64,000 nt of DNA from Sedimentibacter sp. SX930 (GTDB taxonomy: Bacteria; Bacillota; Bacilli; Lactobacillales; Aerococcaceae): the NCBI GenBank assembly GCA_002155105.1, contig MUZD01000004.1, positions 1-64,000 on the forward strand. Reading direction: 5' to 3'. Shown in pieces: positions 41,847-50,324 of this stretch; the first letter of the stretch is position 1; each line of letters begins with the position of its first letter. Made by a program: the position numbers and the translations under genes. The notes beneath the pieces were generated by a model. That model worked only from the letters and a program-made list of their open reading frames with translations. It made no database searches and had not been told where the DNA came from.

Positions 41847-43116
41847 GAATTTCCTCCTCGATTCCGATCAATTCTAGTAGGTTTCTTGTAGCTTTCGTCA
41901 AGCCATCCGCGATGGAACGGGCATCAGGTTCGGGAAACGGGCATGTCAGCTCTTTTCGGAATTCCGCTTCGATGGCTTGGGCAGCGCGTTTGCTGAACAC
42001 CAAGCTTTCCAACAGCGAGTTGCTCGCCAGTCGGTTTTTCCCGTGCACGCCGTTGCAACTCGTTTCCCCTGCGGCATACAGATTAGCCAGCGAAGTTTTG
42101 CTCTGCAGATCGACTTCGATGCCGCCCATGAAGTAATGCTGGGCGGGCACGACCGGGATATAGTCCTCGGCCAGATCATAGCCCTCTTGCAGGCAGTGGG
42201 CATGGATGCCCGGGAACCTTTCAGGAATCGATCCTTCCACGTGGCCTTTCAGGAACATGCGGACATAGGGCAATCGATCTTTTTCCATCTGGGCATAGAT
42301 TGCTTTCGTCAACAGATCGCGCGGCAACAATTCATCAGCGAAGCGATTGCCGTCCTTGCCGACAAGGATGGCGCCTTCCCCACGCAGTGATTCCGACATC
42401 AGGAAAGCTCTTCCTGGACGTCCGGTATACAACGAAGTGGGGTGAATCTGGACATAATTCATGTCCTTGACGCGGATGCCGTGCTTCAGGGCGATGGCGA
42501 TAGCATCGCCGGTCAAGTGCGCAAAGTTGGTTGATTTGCTGAACAGGCCGCCGATTCCGCCGGTGGCGAGTAGGGTGGCCTGTGCATAAACGTTGGATAA
42601 CTTTCCGGACTGGTCGCGGAGCACCGCGCCGTGGCAACGGTCGCCGGCAACCAAAAGATCGACAAGCGTGCTGTTTTCCAGGATGCTCACATTTTTCAGC
42701 TCTTTCACCCGTGCGATCAGTTTGCTGTTGATTTCCTTACCGGTCATATCCTTGCAGTGTAGGATCCGGGCTCGGGAGTGGGCGCCTTCTTTGGTATAGG
42801 AGAAACCGGCTCCCTTTTTGTCGAAGGCTACGCTCAAACCGATCAGGTCTTTGATGATTTCCCGCGAGGACCGGATCATGGCTGAAACCGCCGCCTCGTC
42901 GTTTTCGTAGTGGCCGGCACGCAGCGTGTCCTCCAGGAAAGGTTTGAAATCCGTCTCGTCGCGCTGGACGCAGATGCCGCCTTGCGCCAGGAAGGAATCG
43001 TTCTCTTCCAGAGTCCCCTTGGTGACGATCAGGATTTTTTTGTCGTTGTTGAGGTTGAGGGCCGCAAAAAGTCCGGCCACACCAGTTCCGATGATAAGGA
43101 CATCATAGTTGCGCAT
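41836..43116 (-). CDS. nadB: L-aspartate oxidase
   Basis: 426 residues, FAD flavoprotein oxidising aspartate to iminoaspartate, the first step of de novo NAD synthesis; anaerobically it can use fumarate. The FAD motif GTGVAG is at 10-15, and NADB/succinate-dehydrogenase-like segments follow (SFLAQGGICV, HPTSLY, RGEGAIL, GGIEVDLQSKTSL). About 100 residues shorter than E. coli NadB because the helical C-terminal domain is reduced, as in several Firmicutes. GAGGTGAAG precedes the ATG. It overlaps nadA by 14 bases and nadC by 11. Confidence 0.93.
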   Translation of the reverse strand: MRNYDVLIIGTGVAGLFAALNLNNDKKILIVTKGTLEENDSFLAQGGICVQRDETDFKPFLEDTLRAGHYENDEAAVSAMIRSSREIIKDLIGLSVAFDKKGAGFSYTKEGAHSRARILHCKDMTGKEINSKLIARVKELKNVSILENSTLVDLLVAGDRCHGAVLRDQSGKLSNVYAQATLLATGGIGGLFSKSTNFAHLTGDAIAIALKHGIRVKDMNYVQIHPTSLYTGRPGRAFLMSESLRGEGAILVGKDGNRFADELLPRDLLTKAIYAQMEKDRLPYVRMFLKGHVEGSIPERFPGIHAHCLQEGYDLAEDYIPVVPAQHYFMGGIEVDLQSKTSLANLYAAGETSCNGVHGKNRLASNSLLESLVFSKRAAQAIEAEFRKELTCPFPEPDARSIADGLTKATRNLLELIGIEEEIHAK

Positions 43117-44032
43117 GGGTCTTCACCTCAGCTAATTCCATCATCCGTTCTAGCGGCTGCAGTCCTTTGATGCGCAAAGATACATCCATTTCCACAGCAG
43201 GTTCGAACGTTTCCAGAGCATAGATGATCTTCTCAACGGTGTTCAGTTTCATGTCGGGACAGACCTGCCCGATTGAAGGGGCATGGAATCTTTTGTCCGG
43301 CGAACGTTTCTCCATGTCATGGATGACGCCGATTTCCGTGCAGATGATGAAATCCTGGGATGGGCTCTTTTCGGTATAGGCGACGAGGTCCGACGTGCTG
43401 CCGACGAAGTCCGCCAAACCTAGGATCTCTTCCTTGCATTCCGGATGCGCCAAGATTTCGGCTTGCGGAAAGTCGCGTTTCATCTTCAGGACATCGACAA
43501 CGCGGATGCTGGTATGGATCGGGCAGTAGCCGTCATTGAAGAGGAACGTTTTCTCGGGAAGCTGATGGGAAATGTATCTGCCCAGGTGCTCGTCGGGAAT
43601 GAAATAGATATAGCGGTTGGGAAGGGCAGCGATGACGTTTTTCGCGTTGGAAGAGGTGACGCAGACATCGGCATGGCCCTTGATTTCGGCGGTTGAGTTG
43701 ATGTAGCAGACGACAGCCACGTCTTCGTAAGTTTCGCGGATTTTCTGGATGTCGCGGATCTTGACCATGTGTGCCATCGGACAATCCGCTTTCAGGTCGG
43801 GCATCAGGACGACTTTCTCCGGATTCAGCATCTTCGCGCTTTCGCCCATGAAGGCGACGCCGCAGAAAACGATCACTTTTTCCGTGACCTGTGCTGCAAT
43901 TTTGCTCAAATAGTACGAATCCCCGATAAAGTCTGCGATATCTTGAACGGCTCCAGGAACGTAGTAGTGTGCGAGAATGACGGCATCTTTTTCTGCTTTC
44001 AGTTGCAATATTCTTTCCGTAAGTTCATCCAT
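43103..44032 (-). CDS. nadA: Quinolinate synthase
   Basis: 309 residues, the short archaeal/Thermotoga-type NadA. It condenses iminoaspartate and dihydroxyacetone phosphate to quinolinate using a [4Fe-4S] cluster. The three cluster cysteines fit C84 (ADCPMAH), C170 (DGYCPIHTSI) and C258 (GQVCPDMK). Other landmarks are AHYYVPGAVQD and FMGESAK. AAGGGG is upstream. First gene of nadABC, controlled by the promoter and operator at 44070-44103. Confidence 0.95.
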   Translation of the reverse strand: MDELTERILQLKAEKDAVILAHYYVPGAVQDIADFIGDSYYLSKIAAQVTEKVIVFCGVAFMGESAKMLNPEKVVLMPDLKADCPMAHMVKIRDIQKIRETYEDVAVVCYINSTAEIKGHADVCVTSSNAKNVIAALPNRYIYFIPDEHLGRYISHQLPEKTFLFNDGYCPIHTSIRVVDVLKMKRDFPQAEILAHPECKEEILGLADFVGSTSDLVAYTEKSPSQDFIICTEIGVIHDMEKRSPDKRFHAPSIGQVCPDMKLNTVEKIIYALETFEPAVEMDVSLRIKGLQPLERMMELAEVKTHAQL

Positions 44033-44069
44033 TGTTGCGACCCCTTTTTATGATAGTTTAATGAAAATG

Positions 44070-44103
44070 ACTATATCACGTAACTTTACAAGTGTCAAGA
44101 CAC
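44070..44103 (-). promoter_or_regulatory. nadABC promoter with overlapping NiaR-like operator
   Basis: On the minus strand: -35 TTGACA (44098-44093), a 17-base spacer and -10 TATAGT (44075-44070). The inverted repeat GTGTC-AA-GACAC (44092-44103) covers the -35 box. Firmicutes NAD-synthesis genes are repressed by NiaR (YrxA), whose sites, as I recall, centre on TGTCTTGACA, the sequence seen here on the coding strand. Repression by nicotinic acid is therefore predicted. Confidence 0.7.
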
Positions 44104-44270
44104 CTTTCGGGGGGTGGAAAGGTGCCTAACTCCGGTGAACGGGGCTACACCGGAGTTAGGCCAACAATTCCGCTGATTTACTCCGATGAGTGCAACGTCG
44201 TCGAAGTTGATGCCGAACCTCGATGGTTTCCACCGGTGAGCACACTCTTCACCGGAACTGAATTTTGATT
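44101..44270. repeat. Intergenic repeat element with CCGG hairpins
   Basis: Three stems in a row: CACCTTTC/GAAAGGTG (44101-44124), a perfect 13-base stem CCTAACTCCGGTG/CACCGGAGTTAGG (44125-44160) and CCGGTGA/TCACCGG (44233-44255). A related element with TTAGCTCCGG/CCGGAGCTAA and a second CCGG stem lies at 55590-55740. Both sit between a minus-strand gene's terminator and another gene. The gap 44033-44367 holds nothing else except the nad promoter. Confidence 0.55.
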
Positions 44271-44314
44271 ATCGCGATTTCATCCATCCAATGAGTATCG
44301 TAGTCGTTCACAGC

Positions 44315-44349
44315 AAAAAAAGAGGATGTCCCGAAATGAGACGCCCTCT
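44315..44349 (-). terminator. Terminator of the DUF2202 gene
   Basis: Read on the minus strand: AGAGGGCGTCTC, a short loop, GGGACATCCTCT, then seven T. It lies 19 bases after the DUF2202 stop codon. Confidence 0.75.
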
Positions 44350-44367
44350 AAGTAGGAGACTAACTTA

Positions 44368-45024
44368 TCAATATTTCTCGAGGCTCTTGTTGAATGCATC
44401 CAGATGTCCTTCCGAAGCGTTCCGCAAAGCCGTAAAGGTTGCGCGTACGTCATCAGGGATATCCTGTTCGAGGAATTTATTGTACATCGCGATATTGTCG
44501 ACTTCTCCCGTGGCGCAGTTCTCCAAGGCCTCCTTGATATCTGTCGCCTGTTTTAGGTGATTTGCCGACTCATCGGTCGGAATCGCCAAATTGTATTTTT
44601 CGAACAGAACGGTCATTTCAGAGATGTGCTGAGCTTCGGCGGATACGATGTTGTTGAACGGAGCTTGATCCCCGAATGTTTCCAGTACGTAGGCGTATTC
44701 TCCATGGGCCAATTGTTCATCCTGGATGGCATATGTGAACATCTCTTCCATCGTCAGATCGTCGTCTGCCATGGCGCCGACCGCACCGTAGCTGTATGGT
44801 GCGTCATTCGATTCGTCTTCTTCCATGTCGCTTTCTTCGCTGTCTTCCATCATGGATTCATCTTGTTCGGAACTGTTGGCTGCTTCTGAACTACTTTCGA
44901 CCATTTCCGATGAGCCGACTGCTGAAGAATCATTTGTTGAGGTATCATCGTCCGCGGTACAACCGACCAACAGCAATAGGCTCAAAAATGTGGCCGACGC
45001 GTAGAGTTTCTGCTTCCTGTTCAT
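44368..45024 (-). CDS. DUF2202 ferritin-like lipoprotein
   Basis: 218 residues. Lipobox LLLVGC (cysteine at 22) follows a hydrophobic signal, so it is anchored outside the membrane. A long Ser/Asp/Glu linker (about 25-75) leads to a ferritin-like four-helix domain, DUF2202: EEMFTYAIQDEQLAHGEYAY, EAQHISEMTVLFEKY, MYNKFLEQDI and NASEGHLDAFNKS. The Glu and His residues are placed to bind a di-metal centre, as in related ferritin-like proteins. Proposed roles are iron handling or oxidative defence; neither is shown. AAAGGACG lies upstream. Its own promoter is at 45139-45167. Confidence 0.82.
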   Translation of the reverse strand: MNRKQKLYASATFLSLLLLVGCTADDDTSTNDSSAVGSSEMVESSSEAANSSEQDESMMEDSEESDMEEDESNDAPYSYGAVGAMADDDLTMEEMFTYAIQDEQLAHGEYAYVLETFGDQAPFNNIVSAEAQHISEMTVLFEKYNLAIPTDESANHLKQATDIKEALENCATGEVDNIAMYNKFLEQDIPDDVRATFTALRNASEGHLDAFNKSLEKY

Positions 45025-45138
45025 TTTATTCGTCCTTTCATTTCAAAGCGATAGGAGCAACTGAGTTGGGGGATTTGGAAGATAGCTAACGCTCTCAGAG
45101 GATAAACGGTAAGGAAGAACGAAGATTTTGTCACCTTA

Positions 45139-45167
45139 AAAGTACGCCTAAGTTGGGTAAATGTCAA
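45139..45167 (-). promoter_or_regulatory. Promoter of the DUF2202 gene
   Basis: On the minus strand TTGACA (45167-45162), 17-base spacer, TACTTT (45144-45139). Consensus spacing and a perfect -35. Confidence 0.6.
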
Positions 45168-45221
45168 AAAATTGGGGCTATTCTGAAGAAAAAAATTTCA
45201 GGTTCCGAGCTGTCTCAATAT

Positions 45222-45250
45222 TTGCATAGGCACGCTGTTTTGAGTACTAT
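45222..45250 (+). promoter_or_regulatory. Promoter of the TspO-like gene
   Basis: TTGCAT (45222-45227), 17-base spacer, TACTAT (45245-45250). It diverges from the DUF2202 promoter; the 328-base gap 45025-45352 has no gene. Confidence 0.55.
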
Positions 45251-45352
45251 TGAGTTAGGAGAATAACGTATTTATTTCGTGATACGCTGTATGACCGGTT
45301 ACTTAAAGGTAATTATTTTTTTATTGGGCTCATTGGATAAGGAGGAAATAAG

Positions 45353-46174
45353 ATGGAAACGAAATTGGAAACGAAACAACTGGAAACACCCATCAAAATA
45401 ACGGTGGCTGTGACTTACCTGATCATGATCCTCGTCAATGCATTGGCAAACATCCTGCCGATCAACGGCATCGACACGGGTGCGGTGTCGGATGCCTATC
45501 CGAACTTGTTTGCGCCCGCAGGATTGACGTTTTCGATCTGGGGTGTCATCTATCTGTTGTTGTTGGGTTATACGCTTTACCAATTCGGTATTTTCCAAGG
45601 GGATAAGGGCAAGGTGAAGACGGAGTTGTTGCGGAAAGTCGGCATTGTCTTTTCAGCCAGTTCAGTAGTGAACGCTGCTTGGATCTTCAGTTGGCATTAT
45701 CGCATGATTGGTCTGTCGGTGATCCTGATGCTGGTGCTTCTACTGAGCCTGATCTACATCAACCAGTTGATCCTGAAGGAAAAACTCGATCAGAAGGAAA
45801 AACTGTTCATCCGTCTGCCGTTCAGCGTCTATTTCGGCTGGATCACGGTGGCGACGATCGCGAACATCACAACGCGGCTGGTCGACATCGGCTGGAATGG
45901 CTTCGGAATCTCCGAATCAGTCTGGACAATACTTATAATCGTAATCGGGCTTGCGATCGGAGCCGTCACGATGATCCGCAACCACGATATCGCATACGGA
46001 CTCGTGATCATCTGGGCTTATGCGGGCATTCTGATCAAGCATATGTCCGAGGCTGGATTCAACGGCCAATACTCGGGCATCATCACGACCGTCATCGCCT
46101 GCATCGTGCTGATGGGCGTGGCGATCGGCTATGTACTCTTTGCGAAGAAACAAACTCCATCTATCCTAAAATGA
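45353..46174 (+). CDS. TspO/MBR-related (tryptophan-rich sensory) membrane protein
   Basis: 273 residues with seven to eight hydrophobic segments; canonical TspO has five and about 160 residues, so this is a longer relative. Segments that match the TspO/MBR pattern are LFAPAGLTFSIWGVIYLLLL (helix with the W), NAAWIFSWHYRMIGLSVI and RLPFSVYFGWITVATIAN. TspO proteins bind porphyrins and haem-like compounds in the membrane and take part in tetrapyrrole or stress responses. AAGGAGG lies upstream. Its own promoter is at 45222; a terminator follows. Confidence 0.7.
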   Translation: METKLETKQLETPIKITVAVTYLIMILVNALANILPINGIDTGAVSDAYPNLFAPAGLTFSIWGVIYLLLLGYTLYQFGIFQGDKGKVKTELLRKVGIVFSASSVVNAAWIFSWHYRMIGLSVILMLVLLLSLIYINQLILKEKLDQKEKLFIRLPFSVYFGWITVATIANITTRLVDIGWNGFGISESVWTILIIVIGLAIGAVTMIRNHDIAYGLVIIWAYAGILIKHMSEAGFNGQYSGIITTVIACIVLMGVAIGYVLFAKKQTPSILK

Positions 46175-46211
46175 TTATAATTTCGACAATGGGGTAGTTT
46201 GATGGATTAGA

Positions 46212-46260
46212 AACAGGTCTCAGCACTGATTCAACTGAATTGGTGCCGGGACCTGTTTTT
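46212..46260 (+). terminator. Rho-independent terminator
   Basis: AACAGGTCTC pairs with GGGACCTGTT around a GCAC/GTGC inner stem; a T-run follows. Confidence 0.75.
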
Positions 46261-46368
46261 GCGCCGTTTCAGCCCCTTTCCGCTATCATCGTATTGATGG
46301 TTCTGCGGTTGTGGAAGTGATAAAATAAGCATGAGACAATGGGCTTCAGAAAAGGAGACGTGGAGAAA

Positions 46369-46827
46369 ATGAGCTTTTTGATCGAAATGGTGGAGACGCA
46401 GGAACAACCGACTTTGATTTTGAGAACGGTTACTCCGGTGAGCGAACTTCCGAAAATATTGGGGAAGGCCTTCATGGACATCGTCACGCACATCATTGAA
46501 TTGGGTGAACAACCGGTTGGACCGGCTTTCGTCGGCTATTTCAATATGGATATGGAAAGGCTCGAATTGGAAATCGGTTTTCCGGTGTCCAAATCATTAC
46601 CAGGTAAAGGTGAAATTCAACCCAGCAGTATCCCGGCCGGCAAACAGGTCAGCTGCATGTACAAAGGTCCTTATATGGAGATGCCGCCTGCATATGAGGA
46701 AATTGAGAAATGGATCAAAGATAATGGCTACAAACTGCTTGGTCCCGTCTATGAACATTATTACAATTCGCCTGAGGAAGTACCCGAAAGCGAACTGCTG
46801 ACGAAAATCGTATTCCTGGTGGAGTGA
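46369..46827 (+). CDS. GyrI-like / AraC effector-binding domain protein
   Basis: 152 residues covering one complete GyrI-like effector-binding fold: QEQPTLILRTVTPVSELP, the FVGYFNMDMERLELEIGFPV strand pair with the substrate-binding Glu and GPVYEHYYNSPEEVPESELL near the end. Related domains bind drugs and small hydrophobic ligands, and are found at the C-terminus of AraC and MerR regulators; here the domain stands alone. Start at 46369 because GGAG precedes it; the ATG ten codons earlier lacks a site. It may be co-transcribed with the DUF5655 gene 40 bases downstream. Confidence 0.8.
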   Translation: MSFLIEMVETQEQPTLILRTVTPVSELPKILGKAFMDIVTHIIELGEQPVGPAFVGYFNMDMERLELEIGFPVSKSLPGKGEIQPSSIPAGKQVSCMYKGPYMEMPPAYEEIEKWIKDNGYKLLGPVYEHYYNSPEEVPESELLTKIVFLVE

Positions 46828-46867
46828 GCATACGCCAATCCCTATTTCAAAAAATGAGGCGATACCT

Positions 46868-47278
46868 ATGACAGATGTAATGATCAACAAAGAAGTGGAA
46901 GCATTTTTTACCGGAAAACCTGAAACGAGAGCATTGTTCAGGGCTGTGGAAAGGAAAATCCGGGCAATCGGACCCGCCATCATCACGGTGACAAAGACCC
47001 AGATTTCCTTCGCTACAAGAACGCAATTCGCCTGGATCTGGATGCCGCAGCCTACAGACAGAAAGCGACCGCTGCACAGTCTGGTGCTGAGCTTCGGATG
47101 CGGGCGCCAAATTGTGCATGAACAGATTGTCGAAGCGGTCGAACCGTACCCCGGCAGATGGACGCACCACGTCATCATTGCGGAGGAAGCGGATCTGACG
47201 GGTATCCTTGATGTTTGGCTGCTGGAAGCCTACCGGTTCTCGGAAACGCGCGGACGCCAGCCTGCTTCAAAGATATAA
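46868..47278 (+). CDS. DUF5655 domain protein
   Basis: 136 residues. The pattern VEAFFTGKPETRALFRAVERKI at the start, TKTQISFATRTQFAWIWMPQ and HHVIIAEEADLTGILDVWLLEAY at the end is the DUF5655 (PDDEXK-like, predicted transport) family. In larger relatives the domain has a putative ligand or metal site; catalysis is not established. Cytoplasmic. RBS GAGGCG is upstream. Ends 35 bases before the nucleoside kinase start. Confidence 0.75.
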   Translation: MTDVMINKEVEAFFTGKPETRALFRAVERKIRAIGPAIITVTKTQISFATRTQFAWIWMPQPTDRKRPLHSLVLSFGCGRQIVHEQIVEAVEPYPGRWTHHVIIAEEADLTGILDVWLLEAYRFSETRGRQPASKI

Positions 47279-47313
47279 GCAACCGCAAAACGAGAGTAAG
47301 GGGGGAGAACATT

Positions 47314-48699
47314 ATGAGTGAAACGCATCTGCACAGAGGTCGCCAGACTGTCAAATTGGGTTTGATCAAGGTAGTGCATGATCTTTTTCCGGAAGAGACG
47401 CTGAAGACATCCTATTCCATTTTGGAAGGGGTCTTCTGCAATCTGTACGGATCGATCTTGTCGACAAGGGAAGTGAAGCAGATCGAATTGAAACTGCGGG
47501 AATGGGTCGAAAAGGACTGCGCTATCGAGCTGCTGGATAAAGAGGGCGGCTATTACCATTATCAGGTGGGGGACATCATCGTGAAGGCTGTCTATCCGGC
47601 TTTCACGGAGCCCCACCTTGTCGAACCGTTCACCATCCTGCCGTTTTCCTACGGGTTCATCGTGGATTTCGGGGATATCGACAAGGGCAGCAATCGACCG
47701 CTGATTCCGCCTGTGCAGTTATCCCAAGCATTCGAAAAGAACCAGATCTGGATGGACAATATCAACATCGAGCTCGTCAATGACGTGAATGACTATATCC
47801 GATCCGGGCGCACGATGAAATTGGTCAGCATCGCCGAAGCTCTGCACGAAAAGGAAATTTCCATCATTGCGGACGCCATCCTGCAGCATCGGCGCGCCTT
47901 GCGCCTGCTGTTGGTTTCGGGGCCTTCCTCTTCAGGGAAAACATCCTTCACTCAAAGATTATCAACGCAGCTGGAAGTGAACGGGCTGAAGCCGGTCGCA
48001 CTGTCTTTGGACCATTATTTCGTGGACAGGGAGCATACGCCCCGGGATTCAGACGGAAAGTACGACTTCGACAGCATGGAGGCGTTGGATCTGCCCTTGC
48101 TGAAGCAACAAATCGCGCAGCTGATCGCCGGCGAGCGTGTATCCGTCCCTCAATTCGACTTCATCACTGGCCAGCGCCAGGCCGAATATAAACCGATGCA
48201 GGTTGGTCCATCGGAGATCCTTATCATTGAAGGTATCCATGCGCTGAATCCGGAATTGGTCACCAGCATCAACCGCAACCTTATCTACAAAATCTACATC
48301 AGTGCACTCGGCGGCCTAAACATCGACCTGATGAGCCGGGTTCCGACTTCGGAAATCCGGCTGCTGCGCCGTTTGGTCAGGGATGACAAATACCGGGGCG
48401 TCACGCCGGAAAATACGATCCATCAATGGGACAGCGTGCGCCGCGGCGAATACCAGAACATCTTCAAATTTCAGGAAGAAGCCGACGTCATGTTCAATTC
48501 CAGTATGATCTATGAGATGAACGCCCTGCGCCCCTTCGCGGAAACAGCGCTGCAGAAGATTCCGGCCGATAGCCCTTATTATGATACGCGGGAACGGCTC
48601 CTGAACCTGCTGAGTTTCTTCGAACCGCTGGATGTCTCCAAAGTGCCGTTCAATTCCATTCTGAGGGAATTCATCGGCGGCAGCATTTATTACGATTGA
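47314..48699 (+). CDS. Nucleoside (uridine kinase-like) kinase with N-terminal extension
   Basis: 461 residues. The C-terminal 260 residues are a P-loop kinase of the uridine-kinase/phosphoribulokinase fold with Walker A GPSSSGKTS, a DHYF segment (SLDHYFVDREHTPRD), and EILIIEGIHALNPELV as the lid. The N-terminal 200 residues (VSEATLHRGRQ-like start followed by HYQVGDIIVKAVYPAF and the FGDIDKGSNRPLI segment) match TGS-like nucleoside-kinase proteins from Firmicutes such as YjbM-neighbouring or udk-related kinases. The substrate is probably a pyrimidine nucleoside. AAGGGGGGAG precedes the ATG at 47314. Confidence 0.8.
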   Translation: MSETHLHRGRQTVKLGLIKVVHDLFPEETLKTSYSILEGVFCNLYGSILSTREVKQIELKLREWVEKDCAIELLDKEGGYYHYQVGDIIVKAVYPAFTEPHLVEPFTILPFSYGFIVDFGDIDKGSNRPLIPPVQLSQAFEKNQIWMDNINIELVNDVNDYIRSGRTMKLVSIAEALHEKEISIIADAILQHRRALRLLLVSGPSSSGKTSFTQRLSTQLEVNGLKPVALSLDHYFVDREHTPRDSDGKYDFDSMEALDLPLLKQQIAQLIAGERVSVPQFDFITGQRQAEYKPMQVGPSEILIIEGIHALNPELVTSINRNLIYKIYISALGGLNIDLMSRVPTSEIRLLRRLVRDDKYRGVTPENTIHQWDSVRRGEYQNIFKFQEEADVMFNSSMIYEMNALRPFAETALQKIPADSPYYDTRERLLNLLSFFEPLDVSKVPFNSILREFIGGSIYYD

Positions 48700-48718
48700 G
48701 CCGAAAAAGGAAGGGCAT

Positions 48719-49660
48719 ATGGAAATGAATAGGGAGGAAATCATCGCGTGGCTTCTGGAAGGCGATCCAGCCATCCAATATCAGACAAGACGCGATCTGT
48801 TGCATGAAGACCAGGCTGTGTTGGCTGACCTGCGGAACAGGATAGCAAAGGAAGGTTGGGGCCGCGCTTTTCTGGAACGGCAACAGCCTGATGGGCACTG
48901 GGGACGTTGGTTTTATCAGCCGAAATGGACAAGCAGCCATTACACCTTGCTGGATCTGCGGAACCTCTGCATCCCGGCGACCCGGGAAATAAAAAAGGCG
49001 CTGGATCTCATCCTTGCGACCGTCATCGCCACTGATGGCGGTATCAATCCGGCAAAAGGCATCGAGCAGAGCGATGTCTGCGTCAATGGCATGTTCCTGA
49101 ACTATGCCTGCTATTTCGGGACGGAAGAAGACAAGCTCAGAACGGTAGTGGATTTCGTCATCAGCCAACAGTTGCCGGACGGCGGCTTCAATTGCCGGCT
49201 GAACCGTTCCGGTGCCCGGCACAGTTCGGTGCATTCCACGCTCAGTGTGCTTGAAGGCATCCGGGAGTACGCTGCAGCCGGTTATGTTTATCGTTTGGAT
49301 GAATTGAAACGGATCGAAAGCGGAGGACAGGAATTCCTTTTGCGGCACCGGCTGTACAAATCCGACCACACCGGCGCAATCATCCATCCGAGCTTTTTGA
49401 AATTGGTCTATCCGCCGCGTTGGCGCTACGACATTCTGCGCGCGCTCGATTATTTCCAAAGTGTCGGTTATCCGTATGACGAAAGGCTGCAAGATGCTCT
49501 GGACGTTCTGAACGCTAAACGCTTGCCGGACGGACGCTGGAAAACGCAGGCCCATCATCCCGGCGAAGTGCATTTCATGATGGAACAGGCCGGAAAACCG
49601 AGCCGATGGAATACGCTCAGATGTCTGCGGGTGCTGGAATACTATAGTCAGGACTTTTGA
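48719..49660 (+). CDS. Terpene-cyclase/prenyltransferase-fold (alpha-alpha toroid) protein
   Basis: 313 residues, soluble and helical. QW-like repeats are visible: QQPDGHWG, QLPDGGFN and RLPDGRW, which mark the (alpha/alpha)6 toroid shared by squalene cyclases and prenyltransferase beta subunits. The acid catalyst motif DxDD of squalene-hopene cyclases is not seen. Uncharacterised bacterial relatives are annotated as hypothetical. GGAAGG precedes the ATG at 48719. It follows the kinase gene by 20 bases and the YdeI-like gene starts 39 bases later, so all three may share a transcript. Confidence 0.7.
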   Translation: MEMNREEIIAWLLEGDPAIQYQTRRDLLHEDQAVLADLRNRIAKEGWGRAFLERQQPDGHWGRWFYQPKWTSSHYTLLDLRNLCIPATREIKKALDLILATVIATDGGINPAKGIEQSDVCVNGMFLNYACYFGTEEDKLRTVVDFVISQQLPDGGFNCRLNRSGARHSSVHSTLSVLEGIREYAAAGYVYRLDELKRIESGGQEFLLRHRLYKSDHTGAIIHPSFLKLVYPPRWRYDILRALDYFQSVGYPYDERLQDALDVLNAKRLPDGRWKTQAHHPGEVHFMMEQAGKPSRWNTLRCLRVLEYYSQDF

Positions 49661-49698
49661 GTTTTAAAGAAAAAAATCAACGTAGAAGGAGCGCTCAG

Positions 49699-50292
49699 AT
49701 GGATGCAACCGGATTTCCAAAAGATTGGCTCAGAGTGCAAGGGCCTCAGGAATGGCATGAATGGCTGGCGCAAAACCATGATCAAAAGGATCAAATCTGG
49801 CTGGAAATAAAAAAAGCCCATGCTGCAGGCGAGGGCATCCTGCTCGCGGAGGCAGTCGAAGAGGCGCTCTGCTTCGGCTGGATAGACGGCAAAATGTACA
49901 GTCTGGATGAAGATAGCTTCATCATTCGGGTCACGCCCCGCAGATCAGGAAGCGTCTGGTCGTTGGTAAACCGGCGGCGTGCGGAGGCTTTGATAGAGGC
50001 TGGGAGGATGACTGAGTCTGGTTTGGCAGCGATCCAAGCAGCAAAGGACAGCGGGAAATGGCAAGCGGCCTATTCCTCGAAGGAAGTTCCGGAGCTACCC
50101 GAGGAATTGGAGCAGGCATTCAGGGATGACCCTGCTGCCCGCGTTTGTTTCGATGGCTGGCCGACCGGCGAAAAAGCCCACTATCTTTTCTGGATCGCCC
50201 AAGCCCAACGTGCGGATACCCGCCAAAAAAGGATCGCCGAAACGTTAGAACGGGCAAAAGCCAAAAATAGCTATAAAAAGCCATCCCCTTGA
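49699..50292 (+). CDS. YdeI/OmpD-associated family protein
   Basis: 197 residues. Typical segments are WHEWLAQNHDQKDQIWLEIKK, CFGWIDGKMYSLDEDSFII, VTPRRSGSVWSLVNRRRAEALI and the closing FWIAQAQRADTRQKRI, which match the bacteriocin-protection YdeI/OmpD-associated family. YdeI-type proteins have been linked to antimicrobial-peptide tolerance in Gram-negatives; in Gram-positives the role is unknown. Start at 49699 with AGAAGGAG upstream. Converges on the monooxygenase gene (50325). Confidence 0.82.
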   Translation: MDATGFPKDWLRVQGPQEWHEWLAQNHDQKDQIWLEIKKAHAAGEGILLAEAVEEALCFGWIDGKMYSLDEDSFIIRVTPRRSGSVWSLVNRRRAEALIEAGRMTESGLAAIQAAKDSGKWQAAYSSKEVPELPEELEQAFRDDPAARVCFDGWPTGEKAHYLFWIAQAQRADTRQKRIAETLERAKAKNSYKKPSP

Positions 50293-50324
50293 AGAGGATG
50301 ACTAAGCTTGATTCGTAAGGCTGC

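Noticed and set aside
44101-44360. CRISPR-like repeats between nadA and DUF2202
   Set aside because: The CCGG repeats differ from one another, are inverted rather than direct and have no regular spacers.
48671-49573. 300-codon open frame antisense to the toroid-fold gene
   Set aside because: Antisense of a gene with clear QW-repeat motifs; no RBS and no domain.
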